DNA of 64,000 nt from Anthostomella pinea (taxonomy: Eukaryota > Ascomycota > Sordariomycetes > Xylariales > Xylariaceae): positions 8,432,001-8,496,000 of the forward strand of contig CAUWAG010000003.1 in NCBI GenBank assembly GCA_963556695.1. The letters run 5' to 3'. A model generated the notes under the pieces. That model ran no database searches. It was given only the letters and a program-made list of their open reading frames with translations, and was not told the origin of the DNA. The first letter of the stretch is position 1, and each line of letters begins with the position of its first letter. A program made the translations under genes and the position numbers. This document shows positions 12,630 through 25,331 of this stretch, piece after piece.

Positions 12630-13254
12630 GTTGATGGTGGGAGTGGCCATTTCAGGGACAACCGATAGGTGTAACTATACCGCCACGACATCTTTGCTCC
12701 ATATGACTGCGCCCTGTTTTGTTGCCGCCAGCCAGTCTCATGATAACAACCACGTCAGTGGGCTGGAGTCGTCTCTTCATGGTCCCACCGGCATGGGCCA
12801 AGAGGCCAAGACGTCCCAACTGGATCATACTTGCATGACATCCCGAATCCGAGATCCGGCATACACCGAGCTGTATAGATTCATGTCGCCATCTGCACCT
12901 TCTTCTCGGCCAATCACGAATCCGACATATCTCACGTTTTCGGTTTTCGTTCAGCACCCCTCAACCTCAACGCAGTGCCACCATGCGCGCTGACGGCCAC
13001 GATGCCTCATTGGAGCTTTCGGATTGGTTGTCGAACAAGCATTTGGCTTGGCTGTATGCTGCCATTTGGTGGCGGAGAGAAGCAGGCTAGAATTGATACA
13101 TCCTTCAGCTGGCTCAAACCCCGCATGACTTCATGCCTACCGGTATGGATGAGAGGGTATATAAGGATAGTGTAGTTTAAGTAGGTAGCCAACCTTCTTG
13201 CCAGTATCACACAGGGTCAGGCTTTCTGAATAGTGCTGAAATTTGAGTTCCTAC
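12630..13254. other. intergenic
   Basis: 625 bp between the polymerase and the PhoD-like gene. TATATAAG at about 13157-13164 lies roughly 95 bp upstream of the next ATG and could be a TATA element. Nothing else is recognised. Confidence 0.4.
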
Positions 13255-16076
13255 ATGATGTTGTATCTCGCAACGGCCAGTATTGCGGGCAGCCTATCGC
13301 TGGCAGCCTCGGTGACCGCGACCTTCGACGGCAATATCAACTACGCCAGTCCCTCGCGGCGCCACGCGAGCCTCGGCATCGACGTCCCACGCGTCGCCCG
13401 GCGGAGCAGCCTCAAGCGCGGCGCCGTCGCCTACATGGCCGAGGAGCTGGACTTCACGCACGGCGTGGCGTCAGGCGACCCCTACTCCGACAGCGTGATC
13501 CTCTGGACGCGGGTCGCGCCCTCGCTGGCGTCCGACGCGAGCAACGTGACTGTCGAGGGGCCCGTGGCGTTGTATAATCACGACACGGAGACTTATATCA
13601 AGGCTGATCCGAGCCCGATCTGTGTTGAGTGGGCGGTGTTTCCTAGCATCGCCGGGAATGGGACGCGGGATGTGGTGGCTGGGGGTACGGCTTATACGAC
13701 TAGTGATATTGATTACACCGTCAAGGTATTTCTACTTATTAATTCTCTCTTTGGGACTTGCATGTGTGGTGGGCTGGGCTGGGCTGGGTTGGGCTGGGCT
13801 GGGCTGGGCTGGGTTCTGGCTGACGCGTACGGTATACGACATAGGTCGAGGCGGCCGGCTTGCAGCCGTTCACGACGTACAACTACCAGTTCACCATCTG
13901 CGACTCGAACAAGACCAGCCCGCTCGGACGCACCAAGACGGCGCCTCCGGCGGACGTCGACGTTGCGGAGCTGAAGTTTGCCGTCTTTTCTTGCAGCAAC
14001 TATCGTGGGTCCAAGTTCCAAGTCCAAGTTCAAGTCCCTACTCAGGAAACCCTTGTGTATGTATGGTTGAGCTGATACATAGTCTGAAGCGAATGGGTAT
14101 TTCAACGCTTATGGGAATGCTGCGCGGAAGGACGAGCATGATTTCGTTGTAAGAAATGTTCCATGGGTTTTGGTTTTGGTTTTGGTGAGGGGGCTTGCTG
14201 TTGACGGGATTGCCTAGGTCCATCTGGGAGACTACATCTATGAGTCGGCTGCGCAGGGCGAGCGGGCTCACGACCCCCCGAGGTTGCTGTTTAGTCTGTA
14301 TGACTACCGGACTCGCCACGGACAGGTGAGGCCCCCCCTTTCGAGCCGGCCTGGATACTCACCTAGGAAGGTAGGTAGTGCTAACTCCATGTCTACCGGT
14401 TAGTATCGTACAGATCCCGATCTGCAGCTGGCTTCTCAGCAATTCGCCTGGATCGCAACGTGGGATGATCACGGTAAGAGATTGAAGTTGGAAGACGACC
14501 GGTTTCGTATCGTAACAGTGTGCTGACGAGGCGTACACAGAGGTCTCCAACAACGGCTACCGCGACGGTTCCAGCGGCCTGAACAACACCGAGGACTCAT
14601 TCCTCAAGGATGGGCATGGCGTCAGTGTCGACCAGCGCAAGATGAATGCCGTGAGGGCGTACTTCGAGTGGATGCCTATCCGGTACGTCATCCAGCCCTG
14701 GAACCGGGCTACGGCGTGAGTGTTTTTGAGTTTTGCTGATGGTCAGGTCGCGAAAGCCAAGTCGATCTCGAAGACAACCTGCGCGTCTGGCGGACGTTCC
14801 AGATGGGCAACCTGCTGGACCTTATCGTCCTGGACACGCGCAATTATGATCGCAGCATTACTTCGCTGGGTGGGTGTTCATGAACACTCTCTTCCCCCTC
14901 TTCTCATCTCGTCCTCTCGTCTCGGCTTCTCGTCTTCTCCTTTCACCTCTTTCTTCCATCTGTTCATCTCACCTCTTCCTCACTCTCGAATATGCTGACC
15001 GTGTCAAGACTGGAACGACGATTACATCGACCTGATCCGCAACGACGCGTCGCGCACGCTCATGGGATCGCGCCAGGAGAACTGGTTCTACAACCAGTTG
15101 TCGAACTCGTCTAGCCGCGGTGCCGCGTGGCGCATCATCGGCAACCAGATCATCTTCTCGCGCATCATCGAGTCGTATGGGTTGGGCGGTGATAACTGGA
15201 GTGTAAGGCGATCCGTCCCGCTGCCTCTCCCTGTGTCTTTATGAGGAATGCATGCCGTGTCGTCGATGCTCAACAACGTGTGATGCCAGGGCTACGTCGC
15301 GAACCGCAACCGCACGCTGAAGCACCTCTACGACAACGACATCGGCAACAACGTCTTCCTCGCCGGCGACAGCCACCAGAACTGGGTTCGTTTCTTCCTT
15401 CTAGCAAGCTTTGAAACGTCTGCTGCCGTCCCCTGGCTGACACGAAAAACAGGTATCGGACCTGGTCTGGCTCGACGAGAAGGCCTACGACCCGGAGACG
15501 GGCGCGGGCTCCATCGGCGTCGAGTTCGCGGGCACGGCCGTCAGCTCAGGCGGCGTTGATGCGCCCATCCTCGAGGCGCGCGCCGAGGCCGAGTACCGCG
15601 TCGGCAACAACACCGAGGTCAGTATCGAGAGGCATCCGTAACCCCTAACTATAAGCTGGTTTCCTCCCGAAAGAAGCACTGCAATTTGTTAACCACTCTG
15701 TTCTGCTTTTGGCCTTTGCTCAACTTACTGCCAGGAACCTGCAAAGAGGGTATTTACTGACCCGTGATCGTTGTTATAGCTGCAATGGCAAGACGGCTAC
15801 TATCGCGGCTACATCCTGCTGTCGGTGGCGCCCGAGCGCGTCGAGGCGCGGTTCTACGGCTCGCCGAGCGTGGCCTCGCGGAATCCGTGGGACCTGCCGC
15901 TGGCCAACTTCACGGTCGTCAGCGGGGAGAACAGGCTCGCGCGCCCGGTTGCGGGCGGCAGCGTCGAGGCTGGATGTCTCAGGGGCGGCGAGACGAGGCC
16001 TACGAATGTCACGCTGGATACGGGGACGGGAGAATGGGACGTTGTGGGCTTTGAGCAGATGTATATTGATCCTTGA
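13255..16076 (+). CDS. PhoD-type alkaline phosphatase/phosphodiesterase, secreted, 11 exons
   Basis: Predicted 624-aa metallophosphatase of the PhoD family; the likely role is extracellular phosphate release from phosphoesters. Inferred exons: 13255-13725, 13845-14004, 14090-14148, 14218-14325, 14404-14473, 14541-14682, 14757-14869, 15009-15202, 15290-15385, 15453-15617, 15780-16076. All phases agree. The N-terminus MMLYLATASIAGSLSLAAS is a likely signal peptide. Seen in order: FTHGVASGDPYSDSVILWTR, FSCSNYPNGYFNAYGNAARK, VVHLGDYIYE, TWDDHEVSNNGYRDG, LDTRNYDRS and LAGDSHQNWVSDLVW. The Asp/His/Asn of HLGDY, WDDHE and GDSHQNW are the metal-binding core. Intron 1 carries a (GGGCT)n array. Two start ATGs are adjacent (13255, 13258); I take the first. 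Confidence 0.9.
13771..13815 (+). repeat. pentanucleotide GGGYT tandem array inside PhoD intron 1
   Basis: Nine units of GGGCT/GGGTT in a row, 45 bases, inside the first intron of the PhoD-like gene (13726-13844). The G-triplets are on the transcribed-RNA strand. Confidence 0.95.
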
Positions 16077-16803
16077 TCTTGAGAAAGCTGGCGAGGAATT
16101 TGAGCCAAGAATAAATGCTGAAGTAGTCGACATCAGTACTTGGTCAATGACGAATAAGTTATTAGACTCCCATGATAGCTCGGCATCTTCATGCATAAAC
16201 AAAGTAAAAAAGCTTTGTCGCCTCGGACAAGTGACTTGGAATTGCCCAAATGAAAACGTCTGATGTGACCTCCGGAAGGTTTCACAACAGTTGAGACCAG
16301 CGAAGAAACTCAATGGCAGCTTCTATTGGTACAAACTGCTGACCGCTACCAAGTCACCATCTGGATCCAAGGCTACGGCGATATCTCTCTTGGAGCAGAT
16401 CTCCCTCTAATTGGCTTTGCTCCTGAGAGATCGTACGTCAACGCGAGCGTTGCATGTTAAGCTCTCATGAAGACACTGGAAAAGGGGGACAGACCGGAAG
16501 AGCTCTTATCGAGGTGGGAGGCTCCAGGGCTGCCCTCCAGGAGCTGAGACGGAGCTTTGTTTGACCGAGCTCCGATGGAGGGGCGGGCTAGTACCTTGGT
16601 TGCGGGCGGTGAACCTGACAAGTGGTAGCGGGGCAGCGGGCAGGCGTTTTCTGCCTTGACCCTGGAAATTTACTGTGACAGAAACCGGACTGAAAAAATA
16701 AATCTTGTCGACTCGTCGCGACTCGCAGCAGGAACAGGCAATTCATTCATTCACTCTCACCTTTTGACCGACCTCTGCCTTCCCTTCTCAGTCATCAGCC
16801 AGT
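16077..16803. other. intergenic
   Basis: 727 bp between the PhoD-like gene and the arginine methyltransferase. A pyrimidine-rich stretch precedes the methyltransferase start near 16740-16800, as in many fungal promoters. No gene is seen. Confidence 0.4.
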
Positions 16804-18193
<1,390 letters not shown>

Positions 18194-19452
18194 TCGGGGA
18201 GCGCGCTCACATATGGGTGCCGTCTATGGCTGCCTAGCGTGTACGTGAGGTCGTCTGGTTGGTGCTAGTTGACTCTCCTTTTGGAGAAGTAGGCTATTCA
18301 TATGCATGTGCTATGCTTACGGATAGCTACACTTCATGGTTGCATAGCGGCTCAGTGGTGGTACGGCGTTTTAGACGCGGAATGCTACTTGCTGATCTGG
18401 GAAGGATGCCCTATACGTCATGGGGATTTTTTTCTGGGACAGATCTACGGAAAGGTCTGGATTGATGACTGACAAGATTACGACAAACTGTAACTCCTAC
18501 ACGTCCCTCGAAATACCATACTAGAGGTTGATGGGTCAGTCAATGCTAATTGACATGAGCAAAAATGAAGACTTGTTTTTGCTGTTTGGTACTGTCTCTA
18601 TGTGACTGGGCATCAATCTTCAGAAGCAGATTTTCACTTTGGGTCGAACGTAGCTGAGCATGTCTCAACTTTCCGGAGTGGTATGACTGCCAGTGACAGA
18701 AGTAGAACGACATCGAGATGCCGGGTAAGGTCTAAGAACTCACATATCCAGAGCAGCGGGCATCCATCATGAGTCCGTCAGCTACGGAGCCCCGATGAAT
18801 GATATAAGCCCCTGCATCACTAGCCGTTAAACGTGGCCTGGGTCGTCATTTCCAGATTATGTTCGCCTGCTCGTGCCCCAGAGGTTACCCAGGCCATGTT
18901 GATGGGGACCTTTCGTCCAGCCTTCGCTGTCAACTACGTGGGGGAGGACGAACCCAACAGTTTCTTGCAAGAACATGGTCAACATTCTTAGACATGATTC
19001 GCCTGCTCCTCGGCCTGCCTCGTTCGTACCCCTGAGCAGGCTGGTATGCTCTCATGACCTCGGGAGGATGATCTCTACAGGCATTCGACTGCTAAACACT
19101 CCTACCAACAGCGCTTAGCTTTATCGCTGCGGTTGTCACGAATGCTATGCCACCCCAGCCTGACGAAGCTCTCGTGTGCTGTTTTTGGGTTTGGTAGTCT
19201 CCTCTAACATGGACACCCCTAGATCTAACCCGATAAATAGGTCAGGTTTTTTCTATTCATACTACCGCACAAGGTCTACGTCGTTTTGGATATGTCGGTG
19301 TACTTGAAACATAGGGCCCGGGTAGGTAGAGGTGGCTTGAAGTGGTCGAGAGATTTCGTCCTATAGCTTTTATACATGGAGCACCAAGTTGTAAGACCAC
19401 TACAGTAAGGTAGGTACGGAATGCTGCAGCTTCTACCCCTGATAGGAGATAT
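18194..19452. other. intergenic
   Basis: About 1.26 kb downstream of the methyltransferase. No coding signature or RNA gene is recognised. Confidence 0.4.
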
Positions 19453-19654
19453 TGTTGGATCCATGTGGTTCCACAGTCAAACCATCCATACAGAACCCAC
19501 ATGTATGATTAGATAAGAGATTAGATACCGGATTGTGAGGTCACTTAGCCAGACCTGCAGGTCCAGCTAGACTTCCCAATCCAACCATCAGCAACATCAT
19601 GACCTTGACCCAATACTCGAGTATTATGATTGATCGTTCAAGCCTGTTCCTACA
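19453..19654 (+). mobile_element. solo LTR (copia-type ends), 202 bp, 5-bp TSD GATAT
   Basis: Begins TGTTGGA and ends TCCTACA, the TG...CA inverted ends of Ty1/copia LTRs. It is flanked on both sides by a perfect 5-bp target duplication GATAT (19448-19452 and 19655-19659). About 97% similar by eye to the LTR at 45695-45896, including the AATACTCGAGTATT palindrome near the 3' end. No internal retroelement sequence is adjacent, so this is a solo LTR left by recombination. Confidence 0.88.
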
Positions 19655-19659
19655 GATAT

Positions 19660-20811
19660 ACCATATTCCGCATATATCTGAGATAGCGCATATTTTTCTG
19701 GCTACGGGAAATTTTTGTATGGGAAATTGTGCCTTGTGGTAGCGGTATCCAGAATAAGGACCAGGGTCACGAATGGTGGTTATTGGTCTGTATTTTGGAA
19801 GTTGCTTGATTGAAAGAAGGGATGGGTGGTGTCCCCATCCCAGAAGTAGCTATCATCCCAGTTGGGTACGAATCTGGTACAAACGGGTACCAGTTGGGCT
19901 CCAAGGTACCTTGTACCCTGGTCCGTGACCCATCCGTCATTGTGGCTGGAAAATGGGTTGAGGAGCCACAAAATCACCAGATACCAGATAAATCAGATAT
20001 CGCATACGTTGTCATTCACCAACCAGGGCTGCACGGACCGTTTCGGACCCTTATAGCGCATATCTTCCCCCATATATTACCCGTTTCGGTAGCCAGCAGC
20101 TGCCAAGGCCTGGTAGGTCCTGGACCAACCCTTCAGCCAGGCTGAGGCACAGACTGTGCCTTTTGGTAGCTTTCCCAGATGCTGATAAATCACAAGTCTT
20201 GTTGTAATCTATCAGTTGTCTGGGTGGTGCTTGATTAACAGGTCGGATGGAAAGGATTCCATCCGAGATGTATCTAAATACCTAAATTACAGTGGTGAGG
20301 TACCTGGGGCAACAAAGGGTTGCCAGGCAGCCTTCATCAGGTAACCTCCAACATATCTGGTGGGGTTACCAGAATACTCCATATGGGTCCATGCACTGGA
20401 TCCACAAGACCACTTACCTACCCAGATAGCGCATATGTCAGAGATAGCGCATATTTTTCTGGGGACGAATTTCATCTCCTATCAGGGGTACGTGCTGTAG
20501 AACTGTTGTACGCGTGCGTGATGCAGCATAACTATACGGTTACATTAGCGACATTGGGGGTATTGTTCTAGCATTTAGGATGATAGGGGTCCGACCCCCG
20601 GGTTGAGCCGACATCGCTGCACCTGCGTGCACTAACACAGCCGGCAACATGTGATAGTGGGGAGCTTCGCAAAGTAAACACCGGCTCGCGGTGGGTCACC
20701 TCCCTTGAGCCCACGGGTTAGACGTCATTCTAGCAGAAAGCAACTCCCCAATCCCAGTCCAGCCGCCAAACGACAGTTTCCCGTCACCAGCCGCGTCTCT
20801 TTCTCGCAAAT
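19660..20811. other. intergenic with short dispersed repeats
   Basis: No gene. The motif GATAGCGCATATTTTTCTGG occurs near 19684 and again near 20442, with partial copies (TAGCGCATAT) near 20054 and 20425. GGTAC-rich and CCAGGTACC-like short repeats crowd 19860-19925 and 20290-20350. This looks like worn transposon-derived DNA upstream of the riboflavin synthase. Confidence 0.45.
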
Positions 20812-21606
20812 ATGTTTACCGGACTCGTCGAGGAGATAGGGGGTAAGTAACTGCCCTCCCAGTGGGAAGCGCCCACGAGAAGCGAACAGCGGGCTGACTT
20901 GTAGTACCATCCAGTCGTCGCCGAGCTAGACTCGCAAGACGAGACGGGCGGCACCTCTCTGACCATCGCGCTCCCCTCCACATCGACGCTCCTCGCCGAC
21001 GCGGCGCTCGGCGACAGCATCTCCATCAACGGGGTGTGTCTGACCGCCACAGCCATCAAGACCGACGGCGGCCCGCCGAGCTTCAAGGTAGGCATCGCGC
21101 CCGAGACGCTGCGCCTCACGAACCTGGGGTCCCTGACCCGTGACTCGCGCGTGAACCTCGAGCGCGCGATGCGCGCCGACTCGCGCATGGGCGGCCACTT
21201 CGTGCAGGGCCACGTGGACACCGTCGCCTCCATCACCTGCGTAACGTCCGACGGCAACGCGCTGACGTTCCGGTTCGCGCCGCGCGACCTCCAGGTGCTG
21301 CGCTACGTCGTCTACAAGGGCTACGTGGCGCTCGACGGCACGAGCCTGACGGTCACCAAGGTCGACGACTTGGCGGGCTGGTGGGAGGTCATGCTCGTTA
21401 GCTACACGCAGGAGAAGGTCGTGCTGGCGCGCAAGAAGGAGGGCGATACCGTCAATGTCGAGGTTGATGTTTTGGCTAAGTATGCTGAGAAGAGCATGGC
21501 GGGCTACTTGGGCGCGCAGGGCGAAATGATGGTTAAGCCTGTCATTGAGAAGATGGTCCAGAGTATGGTCGCGCAGGGCATGGGCGGGCGTGCTCCCGCT
21601 CCGTAA
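20812..21606 (+). CDS. RIB5: riboflavin synthase alpha chain
   Basis: Predicted 240-aa riboflavin synthase (EC 2.5.1.9), which dismutates two 6,7-dimethyl-8-ribityllumazines to riboflavin, the last step of the pathway. Exon 1 is 20812-20842 (MFTGLVEEIG) and exon 2 is 20915-21606. The join gives EEIGVVAELD in phase 1. The two lumazine-binding barrel repeats are visible: MFTGLVEEIG...GDSISINGVCLTA and GHFVQGHVDT...YVALDGTSLTV. The C-terminal amphipathic tail (EKMVQSMVAQGM) should form the trimer helix. Length is slightly above the usual 200-240 aa. The second exon is very GC-rich compared with its surroundings. Confidence 0.95.
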
Positions 21607-23068
21607 GGGAATGTCGTGGGTGTGGTGGGAATGGGAGGGGATGGTGAGGATATGACGCGGGCGCGGGCATCTGCTAAGTACCAATTCAATGGCCATGGGG
21701 ATGGATATACCTCCAGTATTCTCGGTCGAGCCCAGGTTTCGGGCTTCACATCGCCTTGAGACTTTGTCATACCTTCCATGTTCCTCACCACGTAGGTCGA
21801 TACATCCAGCGTACAAACCCCTGGTCATTGATGACGTGTGCCTTAACTGCGCCATGATCAGAGATTCGGGGAATCCAAATGCGTCGGGTAGTCCTTGATG
21901 AATGATGGCTTTGGTATCACCATCTCAATAGTCATCCCTGTATTCTCATATTCCCGATCAGTAGCCCCTTTACCGCAAGTTCGTCGTAAGAGGTATTCAA
22001 CATGTGCCCACGGAGTTGCTCCATGATTCAAGCTTCTTCGCATCACAGGCACTCCCTCCTGCATCACGTCTCTTATAACCTTCAAACTACATGTAGGTAA
22101 TCAGCAAACGAGAGGATACGTCCGGGTGGCCCCGGAATGGATCGGTCTGGGTTACTTCTTTGACAATCACTCTCATACATAGTAAACAGGTGTGCATGAT
22201 CAAGCCTTGCTCTGTGATGAAGGCGGAAGGGTGCTGTGCATTGACTAGCTCTACTCAGGGGATGGTCCAGGACACCCCCTCCGAGGGCCACGAGAGTTAC
22301 CATAATGGGGGCACGCCGACGCAATAGCCAAGGCCTGGTGGTCAGAAGACCGGGTGTCCTTTCAAGAAACTTCAAATACGACGACCAACCCTATGATATC
22401 GCAGCTGCTGTCATCGAGGTCTCAGCGAGGGTGGCGGTTCGATCGACAGAGAGCTTCGACAACTTCAGGTTGGCTTTCCTGCTTGCGCTATGTTTGGTAC
22501 CTCGTCGCAGTCACTCAACTTACACATCGATCTGTAATAGTACCTGCACCGAGGGCCAACCTCATAACCGACACTGTAAGACCTTACAGCGCCTCCATAT
22601 TACACGCTTGCACCGCCCTGGGAACAACTTCTTCCTCAGCTTGCAAAATCATCGCCTGAGCTCGTTGTGCTATTACTCGCATGATGCCTTACGAACAGTT
22701 CACTGGCTCATGGTATATAACAACAAGTATCAGATAAAGGAGTCTGTAAGTTTTATTCGTCTGCTTGGACGGAACGGTTGATGGTAAGTAAAGAAACACT
22801 CTTATAACCGACTTTTTGACGCCCCTCTCACACGCCTTATGCCACCCAATCCTGGCGCTTGCTTAAAATCTAGAAGCCTGTATTTGTATTGTCATCCCCA
22901 AGACGAAGCTTGTGGGAGTAAGCAGTTGTGTAATCCATTTCCACGCTCCAGTCACGGTACCCACGTTGCTATCTTGCGTTCCGGTTCCTTTGGTTCTTTC
23001 TCTTCTGGCATCATGTAGTCGGGTGCTTCAAGCCAGTTGCCCGTATAATCCTTCATGGGAGGCCTGCT
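21607..23068. other. intergenic between convergent genes
   Basis: About 1.46 kb between RIB5 (+) and PCM1 (-). Open frames up to 158 codons exist but have no recognisable features. No RNA gene is seen. Confidence 0.4.
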
Positions 23069-24700
23069 CTAGCTGCCAAACTTCTGGACAATCTGAGCTA
23101 CCTTGTTGGCGAGCTCGTCCGCCTCAGACCTCGTGGCCGCCTCTGCGTAAACACGGCACGCATTCTCTGTGCCGCTCGCTCGTGCGAATGACCGCGCATT
23201 GTTGTACTTCTTGACCTCCCTGTCAATCTCCTCTTGGATTCCAGCAGGCTTGCTGAGCTTTCTCTCAGCATCCGTGGTCTCGAATAGGTCCTTGTTGCCG
23301 ACCTCAACGCGAACGAGTCGGTTGGGAAGATCTTCGTATGTCACAGCCCAGTCCTTCAGAGTCCACTTCTTGTGGGCTAGGATGACCTCAACCATCAGCA
23401 TATCCGAGACGGCGTCTCCGACCGTCTGGTTGATCAAGTCGCCCAAAGCGCTCAATGTTTCCTGGGCTTCCTTTTGCGCTGGTGACTGCGGCTCCCTCGT
23501 CTTGAAGCACCGCATGGCATCTAGTGAGAATAAGACTGTGCCGTGGCCGTTAGCCTCGAAGTAGACACCGATATCGAACCTGGTGGCGGCGTGGTGAAGG
23601 TGCTTGACGCCAGTCGGTGTACAGATGGTAGGCAGCTTCAAGTGCTTCTCGATGTATTTTGTGCTAGCTCCGTTTGCGTAGGCAGTCTGAACAACACCAA
23701 TGCGGAGAATGTCGTCAATACCTGCGGTTTTGCACAGCTCTGCGATGAATGAAGCAGCGAGGCTTGCGATGCGATCACCGTCGAACATGAAGAATCCATT
23801 CGTACTGATGTCAGTCCAGTAGTAGATTAGGCGGTCTGCGTCTCCATCCAGAGAGCAGTAACGCTCTCCCGATGCAGGCTTGGGACTGGGCGGTGCTCGT
23901 TGTCTGGTCTTGACGAAGTCGGCACCGCAGTCCAGGTTCAGCACCTCTGGTCGCAGGACGTCATCGTTGTGGACCTCGACTACCAATCCAGACTCCATGT
24001 TTGTAGCATCGTGAATCTTGAGCAGCTCTTTCAGCTTGGGGCCACCAACGCCGTTGGCACAGTCAACATGGAGCTTTCCACCGCACTGGAATCTGCCATG
24101 CAGGGCACGGTAGAAGGCCTCTACAAGCTTATTGTAGTATCCAACCTCGCTGCCCTCGCCGTATGAGGCCGGGGTACCTGCGGTATTGTTGCAGCGAATC
24201 ATATAATGAAGCTGGGGAGTTGTCAGGATCTTGAAGTCGACGAATTCCGTCTTGGTAGCGGCGAGGGAGTCAGCCAGGGCGGTGACAAGAGTTATGCCGG
24301 ACGGGCGTGTGTCTCGGCCAGCAATGACCTTTCCAGGAGTGGCAAGGTCGATCTTCAAGTTGCCGGCAAGCTTGAAGAAGTTGTCGGCAAGGTCTTCATG
24401 ACTGGGAGCGTTGACCAGACTCGTAGCGTGGGCCTCCCAGTCCTGTTCGAGCATGTCACCGTAGGGATCGACGATCTTGACACCATTGTCGACGGGAGGG
24501 TTGTGGCTAGCGGTGATCATGACGCCTATAGCCTTGCCATTGAACTTGCGACTGCGCAGGGCAGACAGCAGGCCAACTCTGAAGGTAACGCCGTCGAGAA
24601 GGTCTGCGTTCATGCGGAAGCCTGCGGTGCCGTAGGTGAACTTCTTGCCGGCGACAACATCGTGCTTCTTTGAAGCCTCGATGATGGTTTCTCGATCCAT
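23069..24700 (-). CDS. PCM1: phosphoacetylglucosamine mutase
   Basis: Predicted 543-aa alpha-D-phosphohexomutase that converts GlcNAc-6-P to GlcNAc-1-P for UDP-GlcNAc, the precursor of chitin, N-glycans and GPI anchors. Seen: the active-site phosphoserine loop MITASHNPP (S65), the Mg-binding loop DGDADR (285-290), the sugar-binding PTGVKHLHHAA and FEANGHGTVLF blocks, and the phosphate loop RASGTEN (about 507-513). I choose ATG at 24700 because MDRETIIEASKKHDVV is the usual fungal N-terminus; an in-frame ATG at 24790 would add 30 unrelated residues and probably lies in the leader. Single exon. Divergent from MUS81 across about 630 bp. Confidence 0.95.
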   Translation of the reverse strand: MDRETIIEASKKHDVVAGKKFTYGTAGFRMNADLLDGVTFRVGLLSALRSRKFNGKAIGVMITASHNPPVDNGVKIVDPYGDMLEQDWEAHATSLVNAPSHEDLADNFFKLAGNLKIDLATPGKVIAGRDTRPSGITLVTALADSLAATKTEFVDFKILTTPQLHYMIRCNNTAGTPASYGEGSEVGYYNKLVEAFYRALHGRFQCGGKLHVDCANGVGGPKLKELLKIHDATNMESGLVVEVHNDDVLRPEVLNLDCGADFVKTRQRAPPSPKPASGERYCSLDGDADRLIYYWTDISTNGFFMFDGDRIASLAASFIAELCKTAGIDDILRIGVVQTAYANGASTKYIEKHLKLPTICTPTGVKHLHHAATRFDIGVYFEANGHGTVLFSLDAMRCFKTREPQSPAQKEAQETLSALGDLINQTVGDAVSDMLMVEVILAHKKWTLKDWAVTYEDLPNRLVRVEVGNKDLFETTDAERKLSKPAGIQEEIDREVKKYNNARSFARASGTENACRVYAEAATRSEADELANKVAQIVQKFGS

Positions 24701-25331
24701 CTCGAAATCGGATCGCTCGAATCGGAAGGTAGGCAGGTTGACTCGCTGATTAGAAGTAAGGTAAAGAGATAGGATGTCAGCAAATTCCAAAAATTGGTGG
24801 TTATATTTGTTGTTGATGCACCTCGAGACTCGGCTACCCTCTGTGATCTGCTAGTTGAACTTGGAAGTGGGTGGGAGTGGAGTGGGACTGAAACAATAAC
24901 TAGGTAGAACAAAGCGTTGCCCGGCAGGCTCACCTCTCATCAGGACTCACAGATGGGAGGCACAGCCCCTCATCGTCAGCCCCGCCGGCAGGTACCTACC
25001 AGTCTAGCTGAAGCACACCTGCCTGACGAGGACCCCGCGTTGCTCCCGCTATTGTTACCCTGCCTGCATGCTTGGGACAGGGCTATGCCATAGCCTGCAG
25101 GGATTATGCCGCTGAGGGGAATTGGCTGCACATTGGAAGTCACATGATCTGGCGTTGCCGTGAAACATTGGACAAAGGCACCTGGCTGCCTCTTACGCGT
25201 GCACTGATCGCGTCTTTGTAGTGCATGTAACTTATCCGACCACAACAGGCCCCTTTCCACATCGCTGCTCTGCTTACGAAGTACTTGCACCTACGACATA
25301 TTTGCTTGCTTTTTGCTCGTAGCAAGGCACA
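24701..25331. other. shared intergenic region of divergent PCM1 and MUS81
   Basis: 631 bp serving as promoter for both genes. No element is recognised with confidence. Confidence 0.4.

Noticed and set aside
22305..22781. 158-codon open frame between RIB5 and PCM1
   Set aside because: No domain, irregular composition, overlaps another long frame on the same strand.
24701..24790. longer N-terminus for PCM1 from ATG 24790
   Set aside because: The extra 30 residues do not resemble the family, whose members begin at the equivalent of MDRETIIEASKKH.
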